Shown here piece after piece: positions 1 to 5,056 of a stretch of DNA of 7,385 nt. Source of the stretch: Flavobacteriaceae bacterium (GTDB lineage Bacteria; Bacteroidota; Bacteroidia; Flavobacteriales; Flavobacteriaceae). Positions within the stretch are counted from its first letter, which is position 1. Each line of letters starts with the position of its first letter. The stretch lies in the NCBI GenBank assembly GCA_016763595.1, contig JAESTN010000119.1, positions 1 through 7,385 of the forward strand. Direction: 5' to 3'. The notes beneath the pieces were generated by a model. It was given only the letters and a program-made list of their open reading frames with translations. It was not told the DNA's origin and ran no database searches. The position numbers and the translations under genes are program-made.

Positions 1-168
1 CAACACCCGCTGTATGCTTGGTTGACTAAGAAAGAAAATAATGGCGTTAAAACTGCTGCTGTGAAATGGAACTTTCAAAAATATTTGGTTGATGAAAAAG
101 GCAACTTAATTGATTACTATTTCTCTTTAACCAAGCCAATGAGTAAAAAAATCACAAAACATTTATAG
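1..168 (+). CDS. Glutathione peroxidase, C-terminal fragment (5' end outside window)
   Basis: Frame 1 is open from the first base to a TAG at 166-168 and gives the last 55 residues of a protein whose start lies upstream. The fragment matches the C-terminus of the glutathione peroxidase family, which reduces hydrogen and organic peroxides using thiols (often thioredoxin in bacteria). The segment PLYAWLTKKENNG is followed by VKWNFQKYLVDEKG. This second segment carries the family's WNF motif, whose Trp and Asn (fragment residues 23-24) belong to the catalytic Cys-Gln-Trp-Asn set. The catalytic Cys and Gln would lie in the missing part. The tail SLTKPMSKKITKHL resembles the ends of flavobacterial members. 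No hairpin terminator is visible after the stop. Family assignment is firm; the physiological thiol donor cannot be read from this piece. Confidence 0.9.
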   Translation, partial: QHPLYAWLTKKENNGVKTAAVKWNFQKYLVDEKGNLIDYYFSLTKPMSKKITKHL

Positions 169-196
169 GGATTATTGTAGAATGTAATCTTAAATG

Positions 197-224
197 ACAA
201 TTCATCCGTAAAAAAATACAATTC
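197..224 (+). promoter_or_regulatory. Candidate LytTR-type operator: two direct repeats 21 bp apart
   Basis: The heptamer ACAATTC occurs at 197-203 and again at 218-224, start to start 21 bp, so both copies face the same side of the helix. The second copy ends 12 bp before the weak -33 element of the promoter upstream of the DUF2141 gene. LytTR regulators such as AgrA typically bind two imperfect direct repeats about two helical turns apart, just upstream of a promoter. The operon encodes such a regulator, so an autoregulatory site is plausible. A 7-mer repeat in AT-rich DNA can easily arise by chance, so this is only a lead. Confidence 0.25.
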
Positions 225-236
225 GGTTTCTTTTAA

Positions 237-267
237 TTTCTAAAAGTAAATTCCTACTGCATCTTTG
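237..267 (+). promoter_or_regulatory. Weak Bacteroidota-type promoter for the DUF2141 gene and possibly the kinase operon
   Basis: CATCTTTG at 260-267 matches the Bacteroidota -7 consensus TAnnTTTG except at its first base. A TTTC at 237-240 lies 19 bp upstream, one mismatch from the TTTG -33 element at the preferred spacing. Transcription would start near 272-275, giving a leader of roughly 45 nt before the ATG at 319. No better match occurs between 169 and 318, and none is visible in the 36-nt gap before the kinase, so this may drive everything to 4855. Confidence 0.4.
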
Positions 268-318
268 CTGTATAATTAACCAGTACTGTATTATTTCAGT
301 ATTATAAAAAAAGAAATC

Positions 319-747
319 ATGAAAGTATTCACAGCAATTTTCGCATTCGTAGTCGTATTTCAAACTTCAATGCACACATCAAAAACCAACACAACAGAAA
401 AAAGAACAATTACGGTAACTGTACCAAATGTCACTAGTGATACAGGAACTGTAAACTATGCATTATATACCAAAGAGGGTTTTATGGCAACACCTGTTCA
501 GGCACATTCGAGTAGCATAAAAGGGAAGAAAAGTACTGTAGTTTTTACAGATGTAATTCCAGGAGAGTATGCAGTTGTTTGTTTCCATGATGCAAATAGT
601 AACGAAAAAATGGATTTTGAGGCAAACGGAATGCCGTTAGAAGATTATGGTATTTCTAACAACCCTGTTACCTATGGTCCGCCAGAATATGATACTGCAA
701 AGTTTGTAGTTGCAGATAAAAATGTAATTTTAGAGATTCGGTTTTAA
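319..747 (+). CDS. Exported DUF2141 domain protein
   Basis: A 142-residue protein with a basic start and hydrophobic stretch (residues 3-16, FTAIFAFVVVF core) that looks like a signal peptide, so it is probably exported to the periplasm. The rest matches the DUF2141 family: a beta-rich domain beginning with ITVTVPNV (31-38), PGEYAVVCFHDANSNEKMDF (81-100), and then a GMPLEDYGISNN block (104-115). The D-x-N-x-N-x(3)-D pattern from Asp91 to Asp99 resembles a calcium-binding loop, but metal binding is my inference. The family's function is unknown. The ATG at 319 is preceded by an A-rich stretch typical of flavobacterial starts. The stop is 36 nt before the kinase ATG with no terminator between, so it may be co-transcribed and could be a periplasmic partner or output of the system. 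Confidence 0.85.
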   Translation: MKVFTAIFAFVVVFQTSMHTSKTNTTEKRTITVTVPNVTSDTGTVNYALYTKEGFMATPVQAHSSSIKGKKSTVVFTDVIPGEYAVVCFHDANSNEKMDFEANGMPLEDYGISNNPVTYGPPEYDTAKFVVADKNVILEIRF

Positions 748-783
748 GAAAGCACATTTAATAAAAAAAATCAAGATTTGAAT

Positions 784-2145
784 ATGGAAACTAAAAAAGT
801 AATTACTTGGGGAAAATTGCAAAAAGCATTTTGGGCTTGCTTAAAATTGACTATTATTTTCGCAGTAATATTTATTTTAATTTTCCAACAGTTTTCAATA
901 AAAGGTATTTGGATTACATTCTTGATTTCTGCAATGTATAGTTATGGAATTGGTTTTGGAAATGGATTCTTAAATGATTACTTAAATGTAAAGTGGGATT
1001 GGATTGAGCAAACAAGTCAACGAGTAACAGCTGGAATTATAGGTACAGTGTTATATATAGTTCCTGTTGTTTTAGGAATCAATTATTTTACTTTTATTGT
1101 AATCCAAGACTTAGATTCTTCACTGTTTTTTAGTAGTAGAATTATATGGATAAATGCATTCTATATTCTTTTTTCTTTAGCAGTTGCAACGTTTTTTCAT
1201 GCGAGAGGTTTTATGAAAAACTGGAAAGCATCTGTAGGGAAAGAAAGCACAAAACAAGAAATTGTTGCAAAAACAGAAACTGCTAAATTCGAGTCTTTAA
1301 AAAGTCAAATTGATCCACATTTCTTATTCAATAGTTTAAATGTGTTGACATCATTGATTGGAGAGAACCCGAAGCAAGCAGAGCGATTTACAACGAAATT
1401 ATCTAAAGTATATCGCTATGTACTGGAGCAACGGAATAAAGAGTTAATTCCGTTATCAGAAGAGTTGCGATTTGCAAGAACCTATATGGAATTATTGCAA
1501 ATGCGTTTTGAAGAAGGAATTCAGTTTGAAATCCCAGAAGAAACTTCCAATGAAGAATTAAAAATTGTGCCCTTGTCCTTACAATTATTATTAGAAAATG
1601 CAGTAAAACACAATGTAGTTTCTTCTAATAAGCCATTAGTTCTTAGAATTTTTGAGGAAGGTAGCGTGCTAATTATAGAAAACAATGTCAATCCGAAAGA
1701 AGCGATTGGGAAAAGCACCAAAGTGGGATTGAAGAATATTACAGACAGGTATCGATTACTTACAAAGAGAAGTGTTAGTATCATAAATGATAAAAGAACA
1801 TTTAAAGTAAGCTTACCGCTATTAACAAAAAACAACAATATTATGTACACAGAAGAGATACAAAACTCTAGTTATGTTAGAGCTGTAGAGAAGGTAGAGA
1901 AATTAAAAGAGTTTTATCAAAACATAATCTCTTACTGTATTATTATTCCTTTTCTAATACTCATTAATTTAAACCTAACACCAGATTTTCATTGGTTTTG
2001 GTTTCCTATGTTTGGTTGGGGAATAGGCGTTTTATTCCATGGATTAGATGTGTATAGTTACAATCCTATTTTAGGAAGAAACTGGGAAAGTAAAAAGATA
2101 AATGAGTTAATGAATGAAGAAGATGATACGTCTAACTGGGAGTAA
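784..2145 (+). CDS. LytS-family membrane histidine kinase with a C-terminal 2TM domain
   Basis: A 453-residue inner-membrane sensor kinase. Four hydrophobic helices lie at about 18-37, 42-60, 83-105 and 119-139. A short linker leads to the His_kinase (LytS/YpdA type) domain, with QIDPHFLFNSLN carrying the phospho-acceptor His179. An ATPase domain follows, with N-box LLLENAVKHN (Asn272, Asn277) and G-box GLKNITDRY (Gly315). No PAS, GAF or periplasmic sensor domain is seen. Residues 354-453 form an additional 2TM domain: helices about 378-397 and 405-423, then GRNWESKKINELM. The core is therefore tethered to the membrane on both sides. It should phosphorylate the LytTR regulator at 4100-4855. 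ATG 784 was chosen over an in-frame TTG two codons upstream (778). An in-frame ATG at 1843 begins the 2TM part and aligns with the starts of the free-standing paralogues. Confidence 0.92.
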   Translation: METKKVITWGKLQKAFWACLKLTIIFAVIFILIFQQFSIKGIWITFLISAMYSYGIGFGNGFLNDYLNVKWDWIEQTSQRVTAGIIGTVLYIVPVVLGINYFTFIVIQDLDSSLFFSSRIIWINAFYILFSLAVATFFHARGFMKNWKASVGKESTKQEIVAKTETAKFESLKSQIDPHFLFNSLNVLTSLIGENPKQAERFTTKLSKVYRYVLEQRNKELIPLSEELRFARTYMELLQMRFEEGIQFEIPEETSNEELKIVPLSLQLLLENAVKHNVVSSNKPLVLRIFEEGSVLIIENNVNPKEAIGKSTKVGLKNITDRYRLLTKRSVSIINDKRTFKVSLPLLTKNNNIMYTEEIQNSSYVRAVEKVEKLKEFYQNIISYCIIIPFLILINLNLTPDFHWFWFPMFGWGIGVLFHGLDVYSYNPILGRNWESKKINELMNEEDDTSNWE

Positions 2146-2172
2146 TTTAACGTACTACAAAAATTTAAAATT

Positions 2173-2475
2173 ATGCAATCAAATTATCAACAAGAACAAA
2201 AATATTTAAGAGCGAAAGAGCAAGTGGATAAAATTAAAGGGTTTTATGCAAATCTAATCTGCTATTGTTTAGTAATCCCTTTTTTAATCTACATAAACCT
2301 TACTTTCTCACCACATTTTCACTGGTTCTGGTTTCCTATTTTTGGATGGGGAATGGGCTTAACTTTTCACGCTATGGATACCTATAAATACAATCCGTTT
2401 TTAGGAAAAGGTTGGGAAGATAAGAAAATCAAAGAATTGATGGACGAGGATAAAAAGAACAATAACTGGAACTAG
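2173..2475 (+). CDS. Small 2TM-domain membrane protein, copy 1 (short-loop type)
   Basis: A 100-residue protein of the 2TM family (Pfam 2TM, function unknown). A lysine-rich amphipathic segment at 9-24 (KYLRAKEQVDKIKGFY) leads into helix 1 at about 26-43. A short aromatic loop FSPHFHWFWFP (45-55) and helix 2 at about 56-70 follow, then GKGWEDKKIKELM (78-90). Basic residues on both flanks predict a hairpin with both ends in the cytoplasm. It is the closest relative of the kinase's own C-terminal domain: by hand count about 51 of 80 aligned residues are identical without gaps, including the FHWFWFP-x-FGWG block. Conserved His66 lies in helix 2 and Trp81 just after it. It starts 27 nt after the kinase stop, within the operon. 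Its role is not known; partnership with the kinase is inferred. Confidence 0.88.
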   Translation: MQSNYQQEQKYLRAKEQVDKIKGFYANLICYCLVIPFLIYINLTFSPHFHWFWFPIFGWGMGLTFHAMDTYKYNPFLGKGWEDKKIKELMDEDKKNNNWN

Positions 2476-2487
2476 AATTTTAGTAAG

Positions 2488-2799
2488 ATGGAGGATAGAG
2501 AAATAAGAGAAGCAAGAGAAGGAAGAAAATATTTAAGAGCCAAGAAAAAGGTTGAAAAAGTAAAAGAAGTTTATGTGCATGGGGCAGTATTTGTTTTTAC
2601 AATGCCAATAATAATCATGACTAATTTTATGTTTGTGCCAGGGTTTCATTATTTTTGGTTTGCATTATTTGGTTGGGGAATGGCAGTATTCTTACACTGG
2701 TTAGTAGTTGTTGGATTTAAATCATCTCTATTTGGTAAAGATTGGGAAGAGCGTAAAATTAAAGAAGCGATGGAAGAAGAAAATAAGAATAATAATTGA
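2488..2799 (+). CDS. Small 2TM-domain membrane protein, copy 2 (short-loop type)
   Basis: A 103-residue 2TM-family protein. It has a long charged N-terminus (MEDREIREAREGRKYLRAKK), then helix 1 at about 30-48, the loop VPGFHYFWFALFGWG (50-64), helix 2 to about 76, and FGKDWEERKIKEAM (82-95) with an acidic, Asn-rich tail. The conserved helix-2 histidine is His70 and the post-helix tryptophan Trp86. Unlike copy 1 and the kinase domain, it carries a His (His31) at the start of helix 1, a feature shared with the four downstream copies. The proline of the FHWFWFP motif is replaced by Ala. It starts 12 nt after copy 1, and no other start codon fits better. Function unknown. Confidence 0.88.
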   Translation: MEDREIREAREGRKYLRAKKKVEKVKEVYVHGAVFVFTMPIIIMTNFMFVPGFHYFWFALFGWGMAVFLHWLVVVGFKSSLFGKDWEERKIKEAMEEENKNNN

Positions 2800-2816
2800 A
2801 AATAATATTTTAGATA

Positions 2817-3164
2817 ATGGAAAATAGAGAGACAATAGAAGGGTTAAAATATATAAGAGCAAAAAAAAGAGTAGAGAAAATTAAAGGGTTTTACATTCAT
2901 TTTGCAGTGTACATAGTGGTGAACTTAATGCTAAGTTGTGTTATCATATATGGTATCACTTCTGATGATGGTGATACTTTTAAAGAAGCATTTTCAAATT
3001 TCGGAGTTTATTCTACGTGGATTTTTTGGGGAATTGGAGTTTTCTTTCACTGGCTAGGAGTTTTCGGATTTAATTCTTTCTTCGGGAAAAATTGGGAAGA
3101 GAATAAGTTAAAAGAAATTATGGATAAAGATGAGTTAACAAATAGGTCAGATGGATTCAAATAA
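2817..3164 (+). CDS. Small 2TM-domain membrane protein, copy 3 (long-loop type)
   Basis: A 115-residue protein, the longest free-standing copy. The standard opening YIRAKKRVEKIKGFYIH (12-28) precedes helix 1 (about 27-47). Instead of the short aromatic loop there is a longer acidic loop with DDGDTFKEAFSNFGVY (50-65), then helix 2 (about 66-86) with WGIGVFFHWLGVFGF and FGKNWEENKLKEIM (89-102). Conserved His78 and Trp93 are present. The loop type matches the copies at 3452 and 3773, not the flanking ones. Its last five codons and stop overlap the start of the next gene by 14 nt in another frame, suggesting translational coupling. An A8 run at 2861-2868 lies inside the coding sequence and is in frame. 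Function unknown. Confidence 0.87.
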   Translation: MENRETIEGLKYIRAKKRVEKIKGFYIHFAVYIVVNLMLSCVIIYGITSDDGDTFKEAFSNFGVYSTWIFWGIGVFFHWLGVFGFNSFFGKNWEENKLKEIMDKDELTNRSDGFK

Positions 3165-3447
3165 TAACAAAGAAGAGCGCTATTTAAAAGCGCAGAAAAG
3201 AGTAAAAGATATTAAAGGGTTTTACATTCATTTGTTTGTTACGGTATTTATTATTTCTATAATAGTAAGTGCAAATTTAATATTCTCTCCGAGTTTTCAT
3301 TGGTTTTGGTTTGCCACTATAGGTCTGTTGGCGGGTTTAATTATTCATTGGATTGTAGTATTCGGAGTGAAAATACTTGGTTTTGATAAAAGTTGGGAAG
3401 ACAAAAAGATTAAAGAATTTATAGAAAAAGAGAAACAAAACCTATAA
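3151..3447 (+). CDS. Small 2TM-domain membrane protein, copy 4 (short-loop type)
   Basis: A 98-residue 2TM-family protein whose ATG lies inside the end of the previous gene (14-nt overlap). Its opening YLKAQKRVKDIKGFYIH (11-27) is nearly that of copy 3, with a shared 23-nt identical DNA stretch. The loop is the short aromatic kind, FSPSFHWFWFA (45-55), followed by an unusual IGLLAGLIIHWIVVFG helix in which the FGWG motif is lost. His66 and Trp82 are kept (DKSWEDKKIKEF). It ends with two consecutive stop codons (3445-3450). This mix of a copy-3-like N-terminal half and a copy-1-like loop suggests recombination between paralogues. Function unknown. Confidence 0.87.
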   Translation: MDSNNNKEERYLKAQKRVKDIKGFYIHLFVTVFIISIIVSANLIFSPSFHWFWFATIGLLAGLIIHWIVVFGVKILGFDKSWEDKKIKEFIEKEKQNL

Positions 3448-3451
3448 TAAA

Positions 3452-3769
3452 ATGGATTCAATCACGAAAGAAGAACGCTATTTAAGAGCTAAGAAAAGAA
3501 TCACTGAATTAAAAGAATTTTATATTCATTTAAGCGTATATATTATTGTAAATTTATTTTTAAGTGGTGCACAAATTGTTGATGGTGTTACAGAAGCCAA
3601 ATCATTTACCGAGATATTTTCTGATATGGGTATGTATGGTGTTTGGTTTATGTGGGGTATTGGTCTTTGTTTTCACGCTTTAAAAGTATTTGGTTCACAT
3701 TCCTTATTGGGTAAAAATTGGGAAGCGCAAAAAATCAAAGAACTTATGGAGCAAAATAAAAGCAATTAA
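3452..3769 (+). CDS. Small 2TM-domain membrane protein, copy 5 (long-loop type)
   Basis: A 105-residue 2TM-family protein, most like copy 3. Basic opening YLRAKKRITELKEFYIH (10-26) precedes helix 1 (about 25-44, with VYIIVNLFLSG). The longer hydrophilic loop is TEAKSFTEIFSDMGMYG (47-63), followed by helix 2 (about 63-82, VWFMWGIGLCFHALKVFG) and LGKNWEAQKIKELM (86-99). Conserved residues are His26, His75 and Trp90. It starts 4 nt after the stop of copy 4, close enough for ribosomes to re-initiate. Its first residues (MDS, then KEERYL) repeat the start of copy 4, further evidence of recent duplication. Function unknown. Confidence 0.88.
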   Translation: MDSITKEERYLRAKKRITELKEFYIHLSVYIIVNLFLSGAQIVDGVTEAKSFTEIFSDMGMYGVWFMWGIGLCFHALKVFGSHSLLGKNWEAQKIKELMEQNKSN

Positions 3770-3772
3770 ATT

Positions 3773-4090
3773 ATGGAAATCATCAACAAAGCAAATAAAC
3801 TTGAACGTGCTAAAAAGAGGGTTAAAGAGTTGAAGAAATTCTACAAACATGTCGCATTTTATTTAGTGATAACTGTTTTTTTTATTGGAAGAAGAATATA
3901 TAAAGATATAGGGTATGGCGATTCTGTTATTGAGGCCTTTACAGACATTAGCAATTACAGGTTGTTTTTTTGGTGGACTGTGATTTTGATTTTACATGGT
4001 TTAAAAACATATCGATTTGATTTTTTCTTTGGGAAAGACTGGAAGGAAAGAAAAATTAAAGAAGAAATGAATAAAAATAAAAATTTATAA
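3773..4090 (+). CDS. Small 2TM-domain membrane protein, copy 6 (long-loop type, divergent)
   Basis: A 105-residue protein and the most divergent copy. The opening LERAKKRVKELKKFYKH (10-26) lacks the usual Tyr-Leu. Helix 1 (about 27-39) runs into a strongly basic stretch GRRIYKDIGYGD (39-50), then the long-type loop SVIEAFTDISNYR and helix 2 (about 64-79, LFFWWTVILILHGLKTY). The end FGKDWKERKIKEEM (86-99) replaces the usual WE with WK. His75 and Trp90 are preserved. The arginines in the loop suggest a shifted helix boundary or altered topology relative to the other copies. It starts 3 nt after copy 5 and ends 9 nt before the response regulator, and is the last array member. Function unknown. 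Confidence 0.86.
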   Translation: MEIINKANKLERAKKRVKELKKFYKHVAFYLVITVFFIGRRIYKDIGYGDSVIEAFTDISNYRLFFWWTVILILHGLKTYRFDFFFGKDWKERKIKEEMNKNKNL

Positions 4091-4099
4091 AAGAGACTT

Positions 4100-4855
4100 A
4101 TGAACGTATTAATCATAGAAGATGAAAAGCCAGCAGCAAGAAGATTAAATAGGATGTTGGGGGTTTTAGGAGTTCAGGTAAATGAAATGCTGCATTCTGT
4201 AGAGGAATCTATTGCGTGGTTTCAAGAAAACGAACATCCAGATTTAATTTTCTTAGACATTCAGTTGTCAGATGGTTTGTCCTTTGAGATTTTTGAACAT
4301 GTTCAAATTTCTAGTGCCATAATTTTTACAACTGCTTATGATGAATACGCCTTAAAAGCATTCAAATTAAATAGTATAGACTATTTACTGAAGCCAATTG
4401 ATGAAGATGAATTAAAGTCGGCTGTTGATAAATATAAAAATCAACACACAAAGCAACCTGATGTACAGTTAAATTTTGATGACATTAAAAAACTATTGGT
4501 AAATCCAATTGACCGGAAATATAAAAAGAGATATACCATTAAAGTTGGTCAGCATTTAAAAATAATATCATCAGAAGATATTGAGTGTTTTTATAGTGAA
4601 AATAAAGCAACCTATTTGCACACAAACACCAAAAGAAACTATTTGATCGATGGGGCATTAGAGCAACTGCTAACAGAATTAGATCCAGAAAACTTCTTTA
4701 GAGTAAACAGAACATTTATTGTCCAAATTAATGCCATAAAAGACATTATTGCATATACAAACAGCCGATTAAAAATCATTTTAGATTCATATTCTGAAAC
4801 TGAAATCATTGTTAGTAGAGAACGAGTAAAAGAGTTTAAAAATTGGATTGCATAA
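4100..4855 (+). CDS. LytTR-family response regulator (transcription factor)
   Basis: A 251-residue cytoplasmic two-component regulator. The receiver domain (1-115) has the acidic pocket Glu7-Asp8, the phospho-acceptor Asp53 in LIFLDIQLSDG, Thr78 in FTTAYDEYALKAF, and Lys98 in YLLKPID. After a linker with a conserved-looking FDDIKKLL, a LytTR DNA-binding domain covers about 145-250, including VGQHLKIISSEDIECFYSE and the family signature FFRVNRTFIVQ (199-209). It is the cognate partner of the kinase at 784-2145, phosphorylated at Asp53 to change promoter binding, probably at paired direct repeats. It ends the operon. No hairpin terminator is visible between its stop and the rpsA promoter about 50 nt downstream, so some read-through into rpsA is possible. 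Confidence 0.95.
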   Translation: MNVLIIEDEKPAARRLNRMLGVLGVQVNEMLHSVEESIAWFQENEHPDLIFLDIQLSDGLSFEIFEHVQISSAIIFTTAYDEYALKAFKLNSIDYLLKPIDEDELKSAVDKYKNQHTKQPDVQLNFDDIKKLLVNPIDRKYKKRYTIKVGQHLKIISSEDIECFYSENKATYLHTNTKRNYLIDGALEQLLTELDPENFFRVNRTFIVQINAIKDIIAYTNSRLKIILDSYSETEIIVSRERVKEFKNWIA

Positions 4856-4904
4856 TGCAGTTGATTTTTAGGTAGTTATGATGGTGATTATCTTTTGATA
4901 TTCA

Positions 4905-4935
4905 ATTGTTTTGTTTAATAAATTTCGTACATTTG
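4905..4935 (+). promoter_or_regulatory. Bacteroidota-type promoter of rpsA
   Basis: TACATTTG at 4928-4935 is a perfect match to the -7 consensus TAnnTTTG. ATTG at 4905-4908 supplies the -33 TTG with a 19-bp spacer, the preferred distance. Transcription should begin near 4940, giving a leader of about 115 nt. This is the best promoter in the window, as expected for a highly expressed ribosomal protein gene, and it separates rpsA from the upstream operon. Confidence 0.8.
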
Positions 4936-5004
4936 CACTCCTTTTTACGAGAACAGATTTATAAAAGGAATTGAGAAAATTTATATAATATAAACAACTC
5001 TTGC

Positions 5005-5033
5005 TGTTATTATCGTTAGTAATCTGAATAACA
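5005..5033 (+). promoter_or_regulatory. Possible hairpin in the rpsA leader
   Basis: TGTTATT (5005-5011) can pair with AATAACA (5027-5033) around a 15-nt loop in the untranslated leader, ending 23 nt before the rpsA start. Ribosomal protein S1 is known to repress its own translation through its leader in E. coli. An equivalent here is only an inference, because the stem is short and AU-rich. Confidence 0.25.
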
Positions 5034-5056
5034 ATAAGATACAAAGTGATTTCAGA

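Larger units (their letters stand above)
1843..4090 (+). repeat. Tandem array of seven paralogous 2TM domains (one fused, six free-standing)
   Basis: Seven consecutive copies of one module fill the space between the kinase core and the regulator. Each has a basic N-terminal helix of the form Y-L-R-A-K-K-R-V-x-K-I-K-x-F-Y, a hydrophobic hairpin, and a C-terminal G-K-x-W-E-x-x-K-I-K-E-x-M segment. Copies begin at 1843 (fused), 2173, 2488, 2817, 3151, 3452 and 3773. Spacers are 27, 12, 17, -14, 4 and 3 nt. Protein similarity is obvious throughout. At the DNA level a 23-nt identical stretch is shared between 2880-2902 and 3211-3233, encoding the same Ile-Lys-Gly-Phe-Tyr-Ile-His segment. The array reads as repeated gene duplication followed by divergence. 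Confidence 0.9.

Noticed and set aside
169..236. Possible terminator after the glutathione peroxidase gene
   Set aside because: Only a 4-bp ATGA/TCAT arm pair and A tracts are present; no stable stem with a T run could be drawn.
281..288. 8-bp palindrome CAGTACTG in the leader of the DUF2141 gene
   Set aside because: It is short and has no loop or T tract, and such a palindrome is expected by chance.
778..783. TTG start two codons upstream of the kinase ATG
   Set aside because: ATG at 784 is the usual codon and the two extra residues add nothing conserved; TTG starts are uncommon in this group.
1521..1850. Open frame of 109 codons on the minus strand
   Set aside because: It lies wholly antisense to the ATPase domain of the kinase, resembles no family, and has no promoter or A-rich start; it is a shadow frame.
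2861..2868. A8 tract inside the 2TM gene at 2817, as a possible phase-variation site
   Set aside because: The tract encodes the conserved Lys-Lys-Arg of the family, and A runs are common in this AT-rich DNA; nothing suggests switching.
1843..4090. The repetitive array as a CRISPR or mobile element
   Set aside because: The repeats are diverged protein-coding paralogues of about 300 bp, with no short identical direct repeats with spacers, no transposase and no terminal inverted repeats.
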